A DNA stretch of 64,000 nt from Trichaptum fuscoviolaceum (taxonomy: Eukaryota; Basidiomycota; Agaricomycetes; Hymenochaetales; Trichaptaceae). The notes under the pieces were generated by a model. That model ran no database searches. It was not told the DNA's origin and saw only the letters and a list, made by a program, of their open reading frames with translations. Where the stretch lies: assembly GCA_910574455.1 (NCBI GenBank), contig CAJSYZ010000009.1:3489040-3553039 (forward strand), given 5' to 3'. Every line of letters begins with the position of its first letter. Position 1 is the stretch's first letter. The position numbers and the translations under genes are program-made. Of the stretch, positions 23,001 to 34,930 are shown one piece after another.

Positions 23001-24466
23001 ATGGTAATTAAGGAGTATAAGTTTTTAACTCCCGAAATGCGGGAACACTTCCTCAAGTATGGATGGGTGAGGATTGAGGGAGGAGTGTCTCCGGAGAATT
23101 TGAAACGCTTCTCTCATGACGTCTGGGTTCGCATTGGATACGACCCTAATGATAAGTCGACTTGGGAGAAGGAAAAGGTGAGACCAAAGCTTTTTTCACA
23201 ATGTTTCAGGCTTCACTATTGAGTTAGCTTCACCTTCCTCGTCATCGCGAAGTTCCCTCGAAAGAATACATGCCGAAGGTGTACGGTGCCATAGGTCAAT
23301 GTGATTACTCTCGTTCTTCAAACGTATTCTTATCCTCGCTTTAGCGGAATTGGAGGGCGGAGAAGAGAACATGCATCCTACCCTTTTCACTACTTGTGGC
23401 GACAGCCTTATATGTAATTTTGGCAGTAAAGAGTGGGAAGATGTGAGTTTAGCATTACTGAATTGCGGTCCTATCCTTCATTTCTAAATCACTACTCCAG
23501 AAAGAGCCTCTTGATCCTCGTCTACTCGGTAATTGGCACATGTACGCTTATCTTTCATTGATTGTACTTCAGTCAAGAGAAAGTAACTTGTCTGTCTTTG
23601 CAGAGATGGCGACTGGTAGGGACGGAGCGACCCTCATTTGCCCTTTGCGACTGAAGTTTAAACTAGGTTCCGGCACTTTTTGGACTCCGGCGATCAAGTC
23701 CTTACTGCAATTGTATTTTATAACGATATCGAGCCAAACGCGGGTGGAACCTTCGTCGCCCCCGATGGTATCAAGCACGTCGTAAAGTGGTTGTACGATC
23801 ACCCTGAAGGAGCGGATTCATGGCCTGTGGATGAGACAGGTGCACGTGTAGTGTGCAATGCGAAAGAACTCAACGAATTCGTCGAGGTCCGTGTTTGATA
23901 GCCATTCGGCCTACATGTACTACGTTCTAAGATCATTGGTGATTAGTGCACAGGGAAAGCTGGAGATGTGATTCTCTTCCACGCATTCATGGTATAGTCG
24001 TTATGAGTATTCTGATGTCATGGGTATATCACCTAACCGCGAACGGCAGCCACACTCAGCTTCCAAGAACTACCGTCGTATTCCTCGTTTCATCACCAAT
24101 CCCACGATCACTGCCAAAGGACCTCAACAGCTCTCGAGGGAGAACCCAGAAGACTACGTGAGATATTACATTTGGCAGCGCCATATTTGTATTGAAATAA
24201 ACCCACAGAGTCTCATTGAACTCGTAACACGCCGGGCTCTTAAGGAAAATGGCCTCACCGAAGAGGAGATAGCAGCGTGGAAGCCCACTCGCCCACGCAA
24301 GCGCTTCGCACCACGTACACGCGCTGGGAAGGACGCGATGATCAACGCCGAGATTGAGCGTATGCGGGCGTACGAAAAAGCATCGAATGGCACATACACA
24401 ATCGACAGCATGCATCGCAATGGCGCAATCCCATATCTCACAGTTCCAGATATCGAAGGCTACTGA
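23001..24466 (+). CDS. Phytanoyl-CoA dioxygenase-like Fe(II)/2-oxoglutarate oxygenase
   Basis: Nine exons (23001-23177, 23228-23294, 23345-23442, 23501-23541, 23605-23616, 23667-23886, 23947-23991, 24050-24157, 24209-24466) join in frame to about 341 aa. The iron site is visible as HIDGDWFRHF (H-x-D) and a distal His candidate in ILFHAFMPHSAS; RRIPRFITNP follows as in fungal relatives. The family hydroxylates small molecules or fatty acyl groups using iron, oxygen and 2-oxoglutarate. Exon 5 is only 12 nt and supplies DGD of the iron motif. A 51 nt segment at 24158-24208 has intron ends, is a multiple of three and has no stop, so it could be retained; removing it restores the family text DY-SLIELVTRRALKE. 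The substrate is unknown. Confidence 0.83.
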
Positions 24467-24936
24467 CTAAATTGCTCAAGAAATAGCTCATCACTTGGAT
24501 AAGCAACGTCGCAGCAGATCTAAACGTACATTTTGTACTCTTGTTCAGAGACATGTCGAGAGACATATCGACATGTTTATGGATTCTATTGGCAGTGATG
24601 TATGGCAGCTCAGTTAGCGTGAAAGTGCTGTGTTCAGTTCACATGTCTTTTGTAACACTGGCAACTTATTTATTATACGTGTTGATAAACTCTATGACTC
24701 TATTAGCTGTCGTTCAACCGCTCACGATCCAATTGAACATGACAAGTTTAAGTAGGAGGAAGGTTGAAGGCCAGATTTACTTGACCGTGAGACAAATGGA
24801 ATCAATTCCCATTTCCGGCAGAGATTGTTTATCAGATAACACATCGTCCTCCTTCTCCTCGTACCTCAAGCATTCCTACAGTGGGTTTTCGTTTACTCGT
24901 AGCAACCTTCCTTGCTCAATCTGGGTTCAAGAAGCT

Positions 24937-25366
24937 ATGCCTATTTCTGCAGAGGCTATCGAGACTACACTCCGCAATCACATTCCCATTACGCACCTGG
25001 AGATTGAAGATCAGTCAAGTGGTTGCGGCGAAAGCTACTCCGTTTTCATCGTTAGCGAGGTGCGCGCAATGCTAGGTTTGTCGTCTGAACTTACTTATGC
25101 TGACTTCTGTAGGCTTTCGAGGGCAAATTTACACTGGCCCGTCACCGTATGGGTACGTTTGGGAAATGCGAAAAGGTTTGTTATTGCTGACTAATAGACC
25201 TTCCAGTGAATGAGATCTTGAAGAATGAAATCGCATCACTCCATGCTTTCTCTCAGGTAAGTTGTTCTCTTCGGATGCTCTTATAAATCATCTAAGTAAC
25301 CTCAATTTGAAACAACAGAAAACCTTAACTCCGAGACAGTACGAAACGCAACGGGCAGCGACGTGA
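24937..25366 (+). CDS. BolA family protein (Fra2/BOL2-like)
   Basis: Four in-frame exons (24937-25059, 25113-25152, 25207-25256, 25319-25366) give 86 aa. The chain shows the BolA order: MPISAEAIETTLRNHIPI, HLEIEDQSSGCGESYSVFIV, SEAFEGKFTLARHRMVNEIL, then LHAFSQKTLTPRQYE. BolA proteins pair with monothiol glutaredoxins and bind a shared iron-sulfur cluster; in yeast, Fra2 works in cytosolic iron sensing. The conserved His of ARHRMV and the Cys of SGCGE are present. The open frame extends far upstream of the chosen ATG, but that part has no BolA similarity. Length is normal for the family and no damage is seen. Confidence 0.88.
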
Positions 25367-26038
25367 ACACAATATGCCTTTCTTCATGGATGTACGATAG
25401 AAAGATACTGTTTGACAACATGGAAATATATTCTTGTTCCTTAGGAGGCAAAGCTGCGACTCGGATTCCCCAGACTGTCAAAGAATGATCAAACGGCGCT
25501 ATTCGCTTCGAAGCCTTCAAGTTACAAACAGACTCACTGATCGATGCCGTACTTTACGACAAATATTGCATAACAGGCTATTGCAGCGAGGATCCCCGCC
25601 TCCCGCCGAATCGGAGGGGACTACCTACCAAAGGTGATGAAATCCATATGAAACTATCCGGTGCTTCCATCGCTAATACCACCAGAGCATGACAAATGTG
25701 ATGTTTATATTTTCACTAGCGGCTAGCCTCCATGAAAATCGGATCTCTGAATCAATTGAGATTCTATCGTATCTGATACATTTCTGTTTACTTATGCACA
25801 TATCTCGTTCAAGTGTAAATCTAAACTACGTATTCATTAGAAAGTATTAGCTAGGCAGAGTCAGATAGTAGTGCAAAACAAAGAGCAAGTCCGAATTCAA
25901 ATAAATGCGAAGTCTAGATCTGGACTAACAGTCCAATCTGTTATCCTGGCATTCACTGGAAAGCATGGAATAAATAAATTAGTCAGTCCATGAGAAAAGG
26001 GCCCAAGCCTGTTGGAGAAAGAACGAAAGCATTGGCAA
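25367..26038. other. Intergenic spacer
   Basis: It is AT-rich and lies between the BolA and peroxidase genes, which converge. I see no gene. Confidence 0.5.
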
Positions 26039-26853
26039 TCAAGAAAGTCGCTGTAGCTTCTCGGTCTCTGCCTTCACTCTCTTCCCTATAGATGCCGTTC
26101 TGAAGAGACCTATCTGTTCTCTTGGGCCGGCCCAGCCGTCGGGTAACCGCTCTTCCTCAAACCAACGCTTAACCCATTCGCGAGGGATGTCTCCATTCGA
26201 ATCGGAGAACGTCTCCATGAGTAATGCAGCCTCGCCTCGAGCAATCTCGGCATGTAGCGGATCAAGCTTCTTGGCCATTTGACTGTCTCGGATGTAGCGA
26301 GCATGGGCGATGTCGTCGAAGTTGAGCATCGTGCGCGGTTCAACTTTTACGGGCTGTCGAACGCGTCCGGACTGGATACTGGCAGTGAGAGGGGGCTGGT
26401 ATGCGCCTTCGAGCAGCTGCGCAATAAGTTTGCGATCAGGGATGGATGGAGCGTATTTATCGCCAGGGGTGGCATCCGCGTGCCCGAGAGAGCCGTTGTG
26501 CTCAATACGATTGTGCCGCGCGAGGTCGTGCAGGTCAAGCTTGAGCCGTGTCGACAGACCTGCTCCCTCAAGGTGTCCACATAGCAGGAAGCCGGCGATA
26601 GTAAGGAGGTAGGCAAGGGGGGACGAGAGTCTGTACACGGATCGTAGAGCATGTATAAGTTGGAAAAAAGGGATATTCAATCCATTGTGTGGGCTATGGG
26701 TAAGACATAGGAGGGATTGTCAACGCCACATACGAACGCCGCAAGATCAGTGGACACATACATATAAGAATGATTCGCCAGAGCGTTCAGCGCGGGGCAG
26801 GGTGATCGACTGTCCCCCTGGGACGAAGGTAGGAACGCATTGCGCGTAGACAT
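26039..26853 (-). CDS. Heme-thiolate peroxidase (chloroperoxidase / unspecific peroxygenase family)
   Basis: Two exons (26762-26853 and 26039-26693) join in frame to 248 aa. The PCP motif in SRSPCPALNALANHSYIP supplies the cysteine that ligates heme. NGLNIPFFQLIHALRSVY follows, then HNRIEHNGSLGHAD, which fits the family E-H-[DN]-x-S acid-base motif with Asn in place of Asp. These enzymes use hydrogen peroxide to halogenate or hydroxylate organic substrates and are greatly expanded in basidiomycetes. From the chosen Met (MSTRNAFLP) there is no signal peptide, so this fits the short, probably intracellular group; a hydrophobic stretch near SPLAYLLTIAGFLLCGH is part of the fold. The gene appears intact. 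Confidence 0.85.
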
Positions 26854-28000
26854 GTCCGCCAGTAGACAAGAACTATGGACGTTCCGGTGCACGACGAAGA
26901 GAGAGAGAGTTGTAAGAGGGTAGATAGGGGGTATACTTTTGCTTGAGATCGTCACTGTGCGGAGTTCACCTCTAATATACGATACGCTAAGCCGACTCCC
27001 TGAAAGAGTCACCACGTAAGGGAGGGTACGTGACGCTGGTAATAGCAACACGCGGAGAGGAAGGTTATAATTGTGGGTACCTGACTCGTACCGTCCTTCT
27101 TCAGTACGACATTGCTGTGGGGCCTTCTAGATAGATGGGACGATTCGTCCTGTGCCCTGTAATTCATGACCCTGCGCAGCTTGTTGCAACGACGAGTTGC
27201 CTCGTGTATCAGATCGTGGTAGACAATTCATCTAGCGATTAATAGCAAAGTCAACGCAAAGACTAGAACAGATGCGCTGAGGTGGCTATGGCAATGGAGG
27301 TACCTAAGATTAGGTCGATCATCTGGTGTCGGAACATCTGGTGATCCAAGTTCTTCGCGAAGTCTTCCGTAAAACGCGTATGCCAGTGTCTCAGATAAAC
27401 AAAACAACCTTTATTTCAAACAACCGCGTCTTAAAGTAGCTAGCTTGAAGAAGATAGTGCTAATTGTCTCGAGGCATTCCGGTTGGATTTGAGTGTAGCA
27501 CGACATTGCGCCTCATTGTAACAATGTGCCATGGCGGTTGTGAGTGAAAACCCAACAAAGATAAGACCGATGAGGAAATACAATGTTACGTAACCATGTT
27601 TAGTGACTACTAGTAGTAATGTCACAGTATATGAGTCACAGACAACTTGAAGAGTGTGACTCGGATCCGCCTCCGGGTCGGACTTCTAACTTAAATTTAG
27701 TCTTAAAGCATGACCATGCTGGTGAACTTGGCTTAAACTTGAATGAGGATCTAAAGAATATGGTACACTATGAAGCGCTCCTATTACTTTAACTATACAA
27801 CGAGCGAGTATAATAGGTGCTTGATAACTGATCACTGATGCATGATTGTTTTCGACAATGTGACGTGATTACCGAGAGTTGGGATGGCTGCGTGATGCGC
27901 ATCTATCATCAATCACTGTTGAGTTGGACAATTAATAATAATGTATCGGGAAGTTGACAGGTAATACAATCTTATTCTCACAGAACTACGAGGGCGATGA
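26854..28000. other. Intergenic spacer with a small hydrophobic ORF
   Basis: No supported gene is seen in 1.1 kb. A 61 aa minus-strand ORF (27440-27625) contains one membrane-like stretch, YVTLYFLIGLIFVGF, and could be the last exon of a small membrane protein, but nothing else supports it. Confidence 0.35.
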
Positions 28001-28279
28001 TTGCTGCAAGAGATGAAGACCGCAGATCTTGACACCAAAATGAGTGTCACCATTCCGCCCCTGAAGTCAATCATGTATCTTTCATCAGGAGACTTTGACT
28101 ACTCTGATATAACCTATCAAACAGATGGAGAAGTGAGGAGAAAATACACCCTAGTAAATCCGAATAATGAAATAAAGATAATAAAGATAACTATGAGTAA
28201 ATACATACAGTACCGGGCCCGGGGCCGTATGGACGTAATTTACTTCAGACACGGAGTCCCCGAGCTAGCTCTTATATAA
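28001..28279 (+). pseudogene. Possible eroded fragment of the small-protein family
   Basis: The stretch DFDYSDITYQTDGEVRRKYT and a following NPN faintly echo the family pattern D-F-x-x-Y-S-x-H-R-x-x-D-x-x-[IV]-R. The remainder does not align. It lies just upstream of an intact family gene, and its 3' end overlaps the TATA box of that gene, so it may be a remnant or chance. Confidence 0.25.
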
Positions 28280-28280
28280 A
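28273..28280 (+). promoter_or_regulatory. TATA box of family gene 1
   Basis: TATATAAA lies 62 bp before the ATG at 28342. Comparable TATA-like boxes precede other copies: TATAAA at 52204 (gene 6) and AATAAAAG at about 44966 (gene 5). Confidence 0.55.
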
Positions 28281-28341
28281 GACGCAACCAGAAGTTGATT
28301 TCCCTCATTGATCTCCCCTACAGCAAACACTAGCGGTAATC

Positions 28342-28922
28342 ATGACCGAATTGCCCTCAATCCAAGGCGGTGGACGAAGTGAATTCATCGACGGACTTGA
28401 TGACGATTTCACAGATTACTCCCGCCACAGAAAGTACGACGCAGTAATTCGAGGCTATCTCACTCAAGACGACAGATACAAAAGACTCAGGCATCCCAAG
28501 ACCCGAGACGACTATAAGGAACTGGTCGTGTTGGTAGTGAGCGAATACCCACCCCTTCGGAACCGAAATCTGTTGGAGTATTATTCCGATCTTATCGAGC
28601 GAGAGTACACAGGAGCCGAGGTCAATGACTTCTTGTGGGGTGAAATTAAGAGAATGATGGACATCTGTCTTGAATATGGAAGGTTCCGGAATGTTCGCGG
28701 TTTAGGTGAGCTTGAAGATTCTTGTTACTCTTGGTTTAGGGCTGAAGAAAGCAATAGGTAAATTTTATATGGATAACGCCTTTCTGAAGAGTTATGTGAA
28801 GAAACTCCGGTGGGAAGAGTACGTTTAATCCCATGAGTATCGTAGGCACTGACATTTAAATAACCTCCGCCTTCAGGGTCGCCAAATATTACTTCCCTGG
28901 AAATCGTGATGTTGACTGGTAG
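28342..28922 (+). CDS. Small-protein family, copy 1 (156 aa, unknown function)
   Basis: Exons 28342-28705, 28758-28818 (61 nt) and 28877-28922 join in frame. I do not recognise the family. Visible parts: a variable acidic N terminus, then DDDFTDYSRHRKYDAVIRGY, a RLRHPKTRDDYKELVVLVV block, EREYTGAEV, IKRMMDICLEYGRFRNVRGL, FYMDNAFL and the C-terminal VAKYYFPGNRDVDW. There is no signal peptide or membrane segment; the chain looks helical, charged and cytosolic or nuclear. Introns lie after the R-x-V-R-x-L motif (phase 1) and before VAKYYFP (phase 2), as in the other copies. It is the first of at least seven readable copies in 36 kb. Confidence 0.78.
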
Positions 28923-29013
28923 ATGGGCAAAGAATAGTAGATGATAGGGCTAGCCAACAGAAAGTACTTGTGGAGGCAAAGGTAGATTATCACACTAGTT
29001 CGGAAATGAAAAG

Positions 29014-29345
29014 TTAATATAAGACCATATAATGCGCGACACACACCAGTCCCATTCTAGCATTTGTTTGCTGTACCAGTCGGCACTTGCGTCCGAGTAG
29101 AACTCCCTTGAGTTTATTAAATTCAGCAACTATAAGATGAGTAGCCGTTGGCATACCTATGACTCGCATTGATCGATATCTCTTGATCTTAAGACACATT
29201 ATCGACCATCCTCTTGAAATCCCTCCACGTATAACTTATGTTGGTGATCCTGAGGTAATCCACAATCGGGTGAGCTTTCACAACCATGCGAAACGGTAGT
29301 TCTATGACCAGGCCAAGCAAGTCGAAATACCCTTCCTGTTCCTCA
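29014..29345 (-). pseudogene. Small-protein family, decayed copy
   Basis: Read on the minus strand, KHPEEQEGYFDLLGLVIELP, TWRDFKRMVDN and KIKRYRSMRVIG match the family core (PK.R.DY..LV, DFK.M.D.C, RFR.IR.L) but lie in different frames with stops. Downstream traces (KGVLLGRKCRLVQQTNARMG) match another relic at 45990-46340. The relic sits directly 3' of FIG4, as its partner does beside the FIG4 pseudogene. Confidence 0.6.
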
Positions 29346-29544
29346 GGGTGTTTTAATCACTTGTTCTCGTCGGGTTGATGACCAATCACGGGAGGAAAAG
29401 CAGAGAGGAGCTGATAAATGGTGGAAGGTAGTAAAAAGAAAACTAGCAGACGGAAAGAATGTAATAATAATAGAGACGAACAAAGGTACACATGGCGCAA
29501 AAAGACAGAATCGTGATCTTGGTTCGTGGCGTTCGTAGAAATCA

Positions 29545-32500
29545 TCACTCAACATAACTGAAGTCACCCGTCACCTTCCTCTGGGTGGCACTGTTGCCCC
29601 CTCTAACCCACTTCTCATAGTTGAAAGTCGGCCCGAACCCAAGGTTCGAGTGTTTCTCCTGCCCCGGCTGCCTATCTCTCTCGCGATTCGAGCTCCTAGT
29701 CTCCGTGCTCAGAAGGGAAGGCGCAGGCGCATTCGTGTCACGTAGATACGAGTCCACAAAGCTCGGCGAGGTCATCTGCACGTAGCGCACATATGCCTTG
29801 TCCGGCTCCTCGTTGTCCCAGTCTGGGCGATCGCCCGCTGCCGTCCGCACAGCCTTGACATATACCTCGCGGTCTTGGCGAGATGGGAATTTGCCTTCGT
29901 CCTCTAATAGAGTTTGATATTGATCGATGTACCTATATGGAGTAAAAGCAAGCCGTGAAATAAGCAAGCCGAACTCCAGGAATGGAAAGAAGGAGAGATA
30001 ATCATTCTTACCTTTCGTACTGAACAAGTTCTTTCTCAGGAACGAGGACATGCGGGTCCATCAGTCTCCTGACCAACGACTCTGTCGAGTTCTCCGCGGG
30101 CTCAATTTCACGCTCCGTCCGCTCTGACTCCACCTTGCTTGCCATCTTCCTCCGCGAAGTATGCAGATTGGAATTCGGCTGCATGTTCATCCATTTCTTG
30201 ACTCCCTGCATCAGGCTGCGCAAGGGGAAGAGTCATTGCGTGTCAGTGTATTAACAAACATCGAGTCATTTGATCATAGATACGCACCCTGGTTGCATGA
30301 CTGAGTGGTGGGGGTCAAAGGGGCTGTAATCGATGTCCTTTGCTGTCTTCCTGATACACATAGAGCACTATTAGTCAAAAGCACTTATTCGAACTTGACA
30401 CCTAAAAGAACCGCACCCAGGCAGTTTCAGGGTACTGTTCATCGAATACGCAAAGTGCTTTCCCAAACTCGTGAACAGCAGCGGGCGATAGTACTCGATC
30501 CAGAAGTCGGAGCGGTGCTCTGCAAACTCCTTCAATCCGCGCTCGCAGTCTTCAAGCCTGTACGCAGGTTCGAGATTCTTCGGGTCAAACCATGTTCTAT
30601 AGCCCCCTCTCTTCGGCTTCGGACTCGTCGCACGTTCGCTCTGCACGCCGAGAAACAGGTTAATCGCAGCCTGCTTGTCCGCATCAAGCACCGCGTTCGT
30701 ATAAAACCTTCTGATGTTCTCAATGATATCCCTGGAGTGCGAGTTCCAGTGCGGCATGCGGCGATACGTCTCGACGCGGTTGACCAATGCGCTTCCCGTG
30801 TACTGCAGAGCAATGGTATCCCCATGGTCGTGGTACATCTCCGTGAGCATGTTGACAGCATCGGAATCGAATGACAGGTTGTTCGGGTTATCGAGCACGC
30901 CGAGAGCATAGAGTTGATGTCCCAAGGCACGCTTCCCGAAAACAAACTGCGCTGCATTCGTCCTATCGAGGCAGTCGACGCAGTTCGTGCGGCAGATGCC
31001 ATTCTGCAATGAAATTGTGGAGCGATATGGTATTCTGAATGTGATAGACAATAAAATAGAGTGAATAAAACGGTCAGTACCTGCATCTGCCTAAGAGAAA
31101 CAAAACAGACTCACGAAGGATCATCACGCATCTGGTGTGATGCAGGTTCAGGGCCTGAATGGAAAAACCCCGTGAGATGGATCGCCTCCTCGGCAATATC
31201 CTCTAAATAGCTGATGACGTCCTGCGTCTTCCTTTCGGCACGCAAACGAAATGATCAGCAGCCTGTCTCCATTCAAATGATCGAGCTTCCGCTCATTGCA
31301 TGCGCCAGGCACGAGAATGAACGGAAGTCGATACGAGAATGAGTGGATATACTCACTCCTTGTACGCCCTGGACATATCCCACGCGCGGTAAATCATCTT
31401 CTTGTCCTTCGGCAGGAACTGATTGAGATAATCCACGCATTGCGTATACTCGTCGAGTAATTTACTCTCTCGGGGAACCGGCTCGCGACGTTTAATGAGA
31501 TTTAAAATTAATAGCGGCGTTCCGTACCGCGAGAACAAGTTGTCGAAGTGCCGAGCCGCTGGAGTGAAGAACGGGTCGACGACATTGACTGCGAGGTATA
31601 AAGGTAATGTGAGTATGAGATCATGGTGAGATCATGGCATTCAATGAAGTGGCGCACTGTCAATGGGAGGCTTTGGCGTCATGCCATTCGTCTCTTGCGT
31701 CCAGTAGATAGGAATGCTGCCACGATACTAAAATACACGTTAACATCACGGGTGCCACCAACTATCAAAGCCTGCTTACCTGCACGAAACTCGTATAATG
31801 CGGGCTGGGCGAACGTGCTTGTCGGGCCCGCTCCTCTTCCTCGCTTTCATCGAGAGCACGAGGTGCGGGATAATAGAACGGCGTTGTGAGCGCCTCGGAC
31901 ACAATTTGCTCTGTTTCCACTTCATTTGCGACATTTCCCTAGGAGCAGAAAAAAACATTAATGAAGAGGGATGGTGAGTGAACTGAGAAGCTGACACGAA
32001 CCTCATCGTTCACACCTCGCTTCAGGTACCTCGCGCCGGCATAATGCCTTGAACGGCGTGCAATGAGCGTAACGAATACCACACGGCCCAGGACTGTTAA
32101 TTCTGTGGATCACGATGGTAAACATCAAGCGTCTATCTGTTTCATTGGTCACACTTACTCGCCTGATCCACATGTCCATGAACCAGGGGTAAGATCCAGT
32201 GCGACTTGATAGGACCCTCTTCGCGGTTTTCGAAGGGAGCAGTAAGCATGTGATAATTCCAGGCGAAACGGTCGTTAAAAGACCACTTGTCTACGGCATC
32301 AACAGACACAGGTCGAGTTAAATTGTGTTGAAGAGTTGACGTCAGGTCGTAAGTATAGCTGAGATACTTGAGCGAAGGCTGATACGCAAGCGTGTTGGGT
32401 TAAACTCACCTGAAGTAGAAGTTCTTCGACATGTCGACCTGCTTGAAGATATTCACTAGCCTCTGCTCCTCAGCCGCCTTCTCGATCTTCTGGTTGAAAC

Positions 32501-33176
32501 AGATAGGAATTATGTCGGTGTTTTCGCAATGGTAGAGGTAGTGACCGCCAAGAAGAGCCACGACAGACCTCTTCGAGATCACAATCATGTACCAACCCGC
32601 AGTGAACCTGATAAACCCTTATTATAGCCACAAGATTCAGTCTACGCCCTACAAAAAGTAGTGACGGCAAGACTCACCAGCGATACCAAATATCACCCTC
32701 GCCTTTCCCAGTCCCCCACTAGCCCGATTTCCGTCCTCAAGCATCTTCAAGACCCCGCTCATCTGCTTCCCAGTATACACGGCCTCATCCTCTTGCACTA
32801 CAAGCTCCTCCTGTGGTGCCGTCCGGTCAATCTTCATGATCCGATGGCGCGAGTCGCTTGTATTGGAGGCCACGACATAGAAACGCGTTCGATTTTCATA
32901 AAGGATGAACTTGTTGAGTGCAAGGGGCACCTTCTGAGGATGCGGGGGAGGAACATATGAGAAGAATGGACGCGGCGCCGAAGGCCCCAAGACGCTTTGT
33001 TTGCGAGAAGTATGGGAAGTTAAGGAAGGCGTAGACTCTTTTCGAGGAGATGGTGGAATAGAAACTGTCGGACTATAGTGAGTCGGTGTAGATGCTGGCT
33101 CAGACGGATGGAGACTGTTTATAGAAGACGAATGCGATTTGTTGCTGTCGTTCATAGACTCGGAGATGGATTCCAT
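29545..33176 (-). CDS. FIG4: FIG4-like Sac-domain phosphoinositide phosphatase
   Basis: This multi-exon minus-strand gene (about eleven exons, first 32688-33176) encodes the FIG4/Sac3 family, which removes the 5-phosphate of PI(3,5)P2 on endosome/vacuole membranes and works with the PIKfyve/Fab1 and Vac14 complex. Family text is strong: [68 protein letters not shown] and [18 protein letters not shown] text. The Sac catalytic motif CX5R[ST] is intact as [16 protein letters not shown] (about 30947-30994). The N terminus is Ser/Pro-rich and the C-terminal tail (29545-30224) is charged. I did not fix every splice site, so internal boundaries are approximate. A truncated copy lies at 46560-47768. 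Confidence 0.87.
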
Positions 33177-34249
33177 AGCATCAACGAGATGTTGCAGATT
33201 ATACTATCTCCTTGGCAATAAGACAGTGTCAACGAGAATTGAACAGGTTTGCATTACACGGAGAGTGCTGCTTGTTGTGATGGAGGTAGCCCAACTGTCC
33301 AAGATCAACATCCTTGAGCCTGCCTGTGAGCGTGAGAGTCCAAGTCGCCGACAACTTCAAGTAACAACTTGAAGTTCAAGTCATTGCACGTTGCGTTTAC
33401 TCTAACCGCAACCTTTATGCCTTCTTAATGCTTATCTTCAGCACGCCAACAGACGAAGCTGTGAATTGGTGGAGGCTGCTTATTTTCTCTTTCTAGACGA
33501 CAAAGAGGTACAGAAGAGTCTCGGGTTTGACGAGACTGAGAGGTTAAACAGCCCTCAGGACACACTCCCCCATGTTGATCTGGTCGTGCTCCTCTAAGAG
33601 AAGTCTCTATTGCTCATAGCTCGGCGTCCTAAGAATGATCATCTCATGATTCGCAAAGCACTTCATTCGGAGAGCATTGGGAACGCGGGTCTGGCGTGGA
33701 GTTGATTTCGAAGAATGGCAGGCACGGTGGTGGTTTATAGTTCGGGATCTATATCTGACAGATCTGATTTTCAGCCGTAATCCGCATAGATGCAATTTGT
33801 CCTCTCGATAGCAAGAACTTAGATTGAGCTGGTGCGTGGATTGTCATGGCATTTACGTAGTCGCGTTGTCTGACTTAAACTGTTATATTCCTCAGGCGAG
33901 CGCGAACGAGTATCTGTCGGACTGAAAGATCCAGTCACGGTGATCTGCTATAAAGGGCCGAGAAGATCAGCTATCCTTCAACTAGTGTTACAGGCGAGTC
34001 CATTCTCCAGATTCACATTACGTTTCGCGTTGGCTATGAAAGTGATATAGTAAGATAGTATGCCGTTCGGGCCCCCGACTATGCCGCTGGAATTGACATG
34101 CTCTGGCAATCACAGCTTTGATTAGCACTTATCACATCGTTTCTGCAGGAGCTGCATCTCTTTCAGTACACCAACAACGCTCATGGACGAAACCGGTATA
34201 ATGCGGAGCGCACTTACTCTTTGTGTCGGACGGGCTACCTCTGATGTGA
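33177..34249. other. Spacer 5' of FIG4
   Basis: Only the family relic at 33480-33800 is recognisable. The rest shows no gene. Confidence 0.4.
33480..33800 (+). pseudogene. Small-protein family, decayed copy
   Basis: DDKEVQKSLGFDETERLNSP followed by DLVVLL, and further on GLAWS-x-FRRMAG, echo the family core YD.EVRK.L....E.L..P and AW.DFK.M.D. Stops and shifts break the frame. A sister relic (LKYDEEVRKTLGLGETERS) occupies the same place 5' of the FIG4 pseudogene at 48101. Confidence 0.55.
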
Positions 34250-34620
34250 ATATCACGTTGAACTTGAAGATGAAGTAAAGGACATAATCAAGAGCGACGA
34301 GAACACAAGGTTAACACGGACGCGGACAACTATTCAGAACTTGCCGAAGTGATTAATAGAGAATATCTCACTTCCTGCACCACTATCCTGCCGAGACCTC
34401 CCTCAGATTCATCAGAGCAGATCCTATTCTTATCTCCGGGGATGCCGATCTGTCCTGGAGAAATCTCTAGAAAATGGTAGGTTTAGCCTCGGGTAATCGG
34501 TCTAATATGTAGGAGCATGAGAGCTGGTGCTTACCTCTGGATGTAAACCTGGCATATCCGATTCCTGCTGCATTCTATACAGACTCAGGCTAATCGTTGT
34601 ACACCGAGGAATATGTGAGT
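34250..34620 (+). pseudogene. Small-protein family, decayed copy
   Basis: YHVELEDEVKDIIKSDENTR, then NYSELAEVINRE, DADLSWRNL and AFYTDSG follow the family order (core, DY..LV.LI, W.DFK, FYTD of exon 2) in shifting frames. It is closest to copy 2, which lies 300 bp downstream with YHVEFDEEVRRSLED, so the two are probably a tandem duplicate pair. Confidence 0.55.
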
Positions 34621-34930
34621 TGGAAAAAGCGCGTGAGTGCATGATAATTTCACCAACTGCAGTGCCGATTTATCTCCGTATTTTCCATGCGCTAGTGCAA
34701 CCAGATACCTATTGGATGGGGAACGATCCGTCATCTGCCAGATTGACCGGGTCAAAGAAGTGCGGTAAAAGCCTCGCTTACTTTAAACTGCGATGACATG
34801 TATGTATGTGACTACGTCAAGAGGATCTAGATCTTCGTCAGCATCGTTCCGCTGAAGCGTATATGTAAAGGTGGGTCCATTCGGGACAGTCGGGACCGAT
34901 TAAGTTGTAACTTGTTCCTCAACTCTCAGT

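Noticed and set aside
24541..24936. Long N-terminal extension of the BolA frame
   Set aside because: The text before MPISAEAI has no BolA similarity and the normal family start is at the chosen ATG.
27440..27625. Small ORF with one membrane-like segment
   Set aside because: No splice partner, homology or promoter evidence; noted only in the spacer entry.
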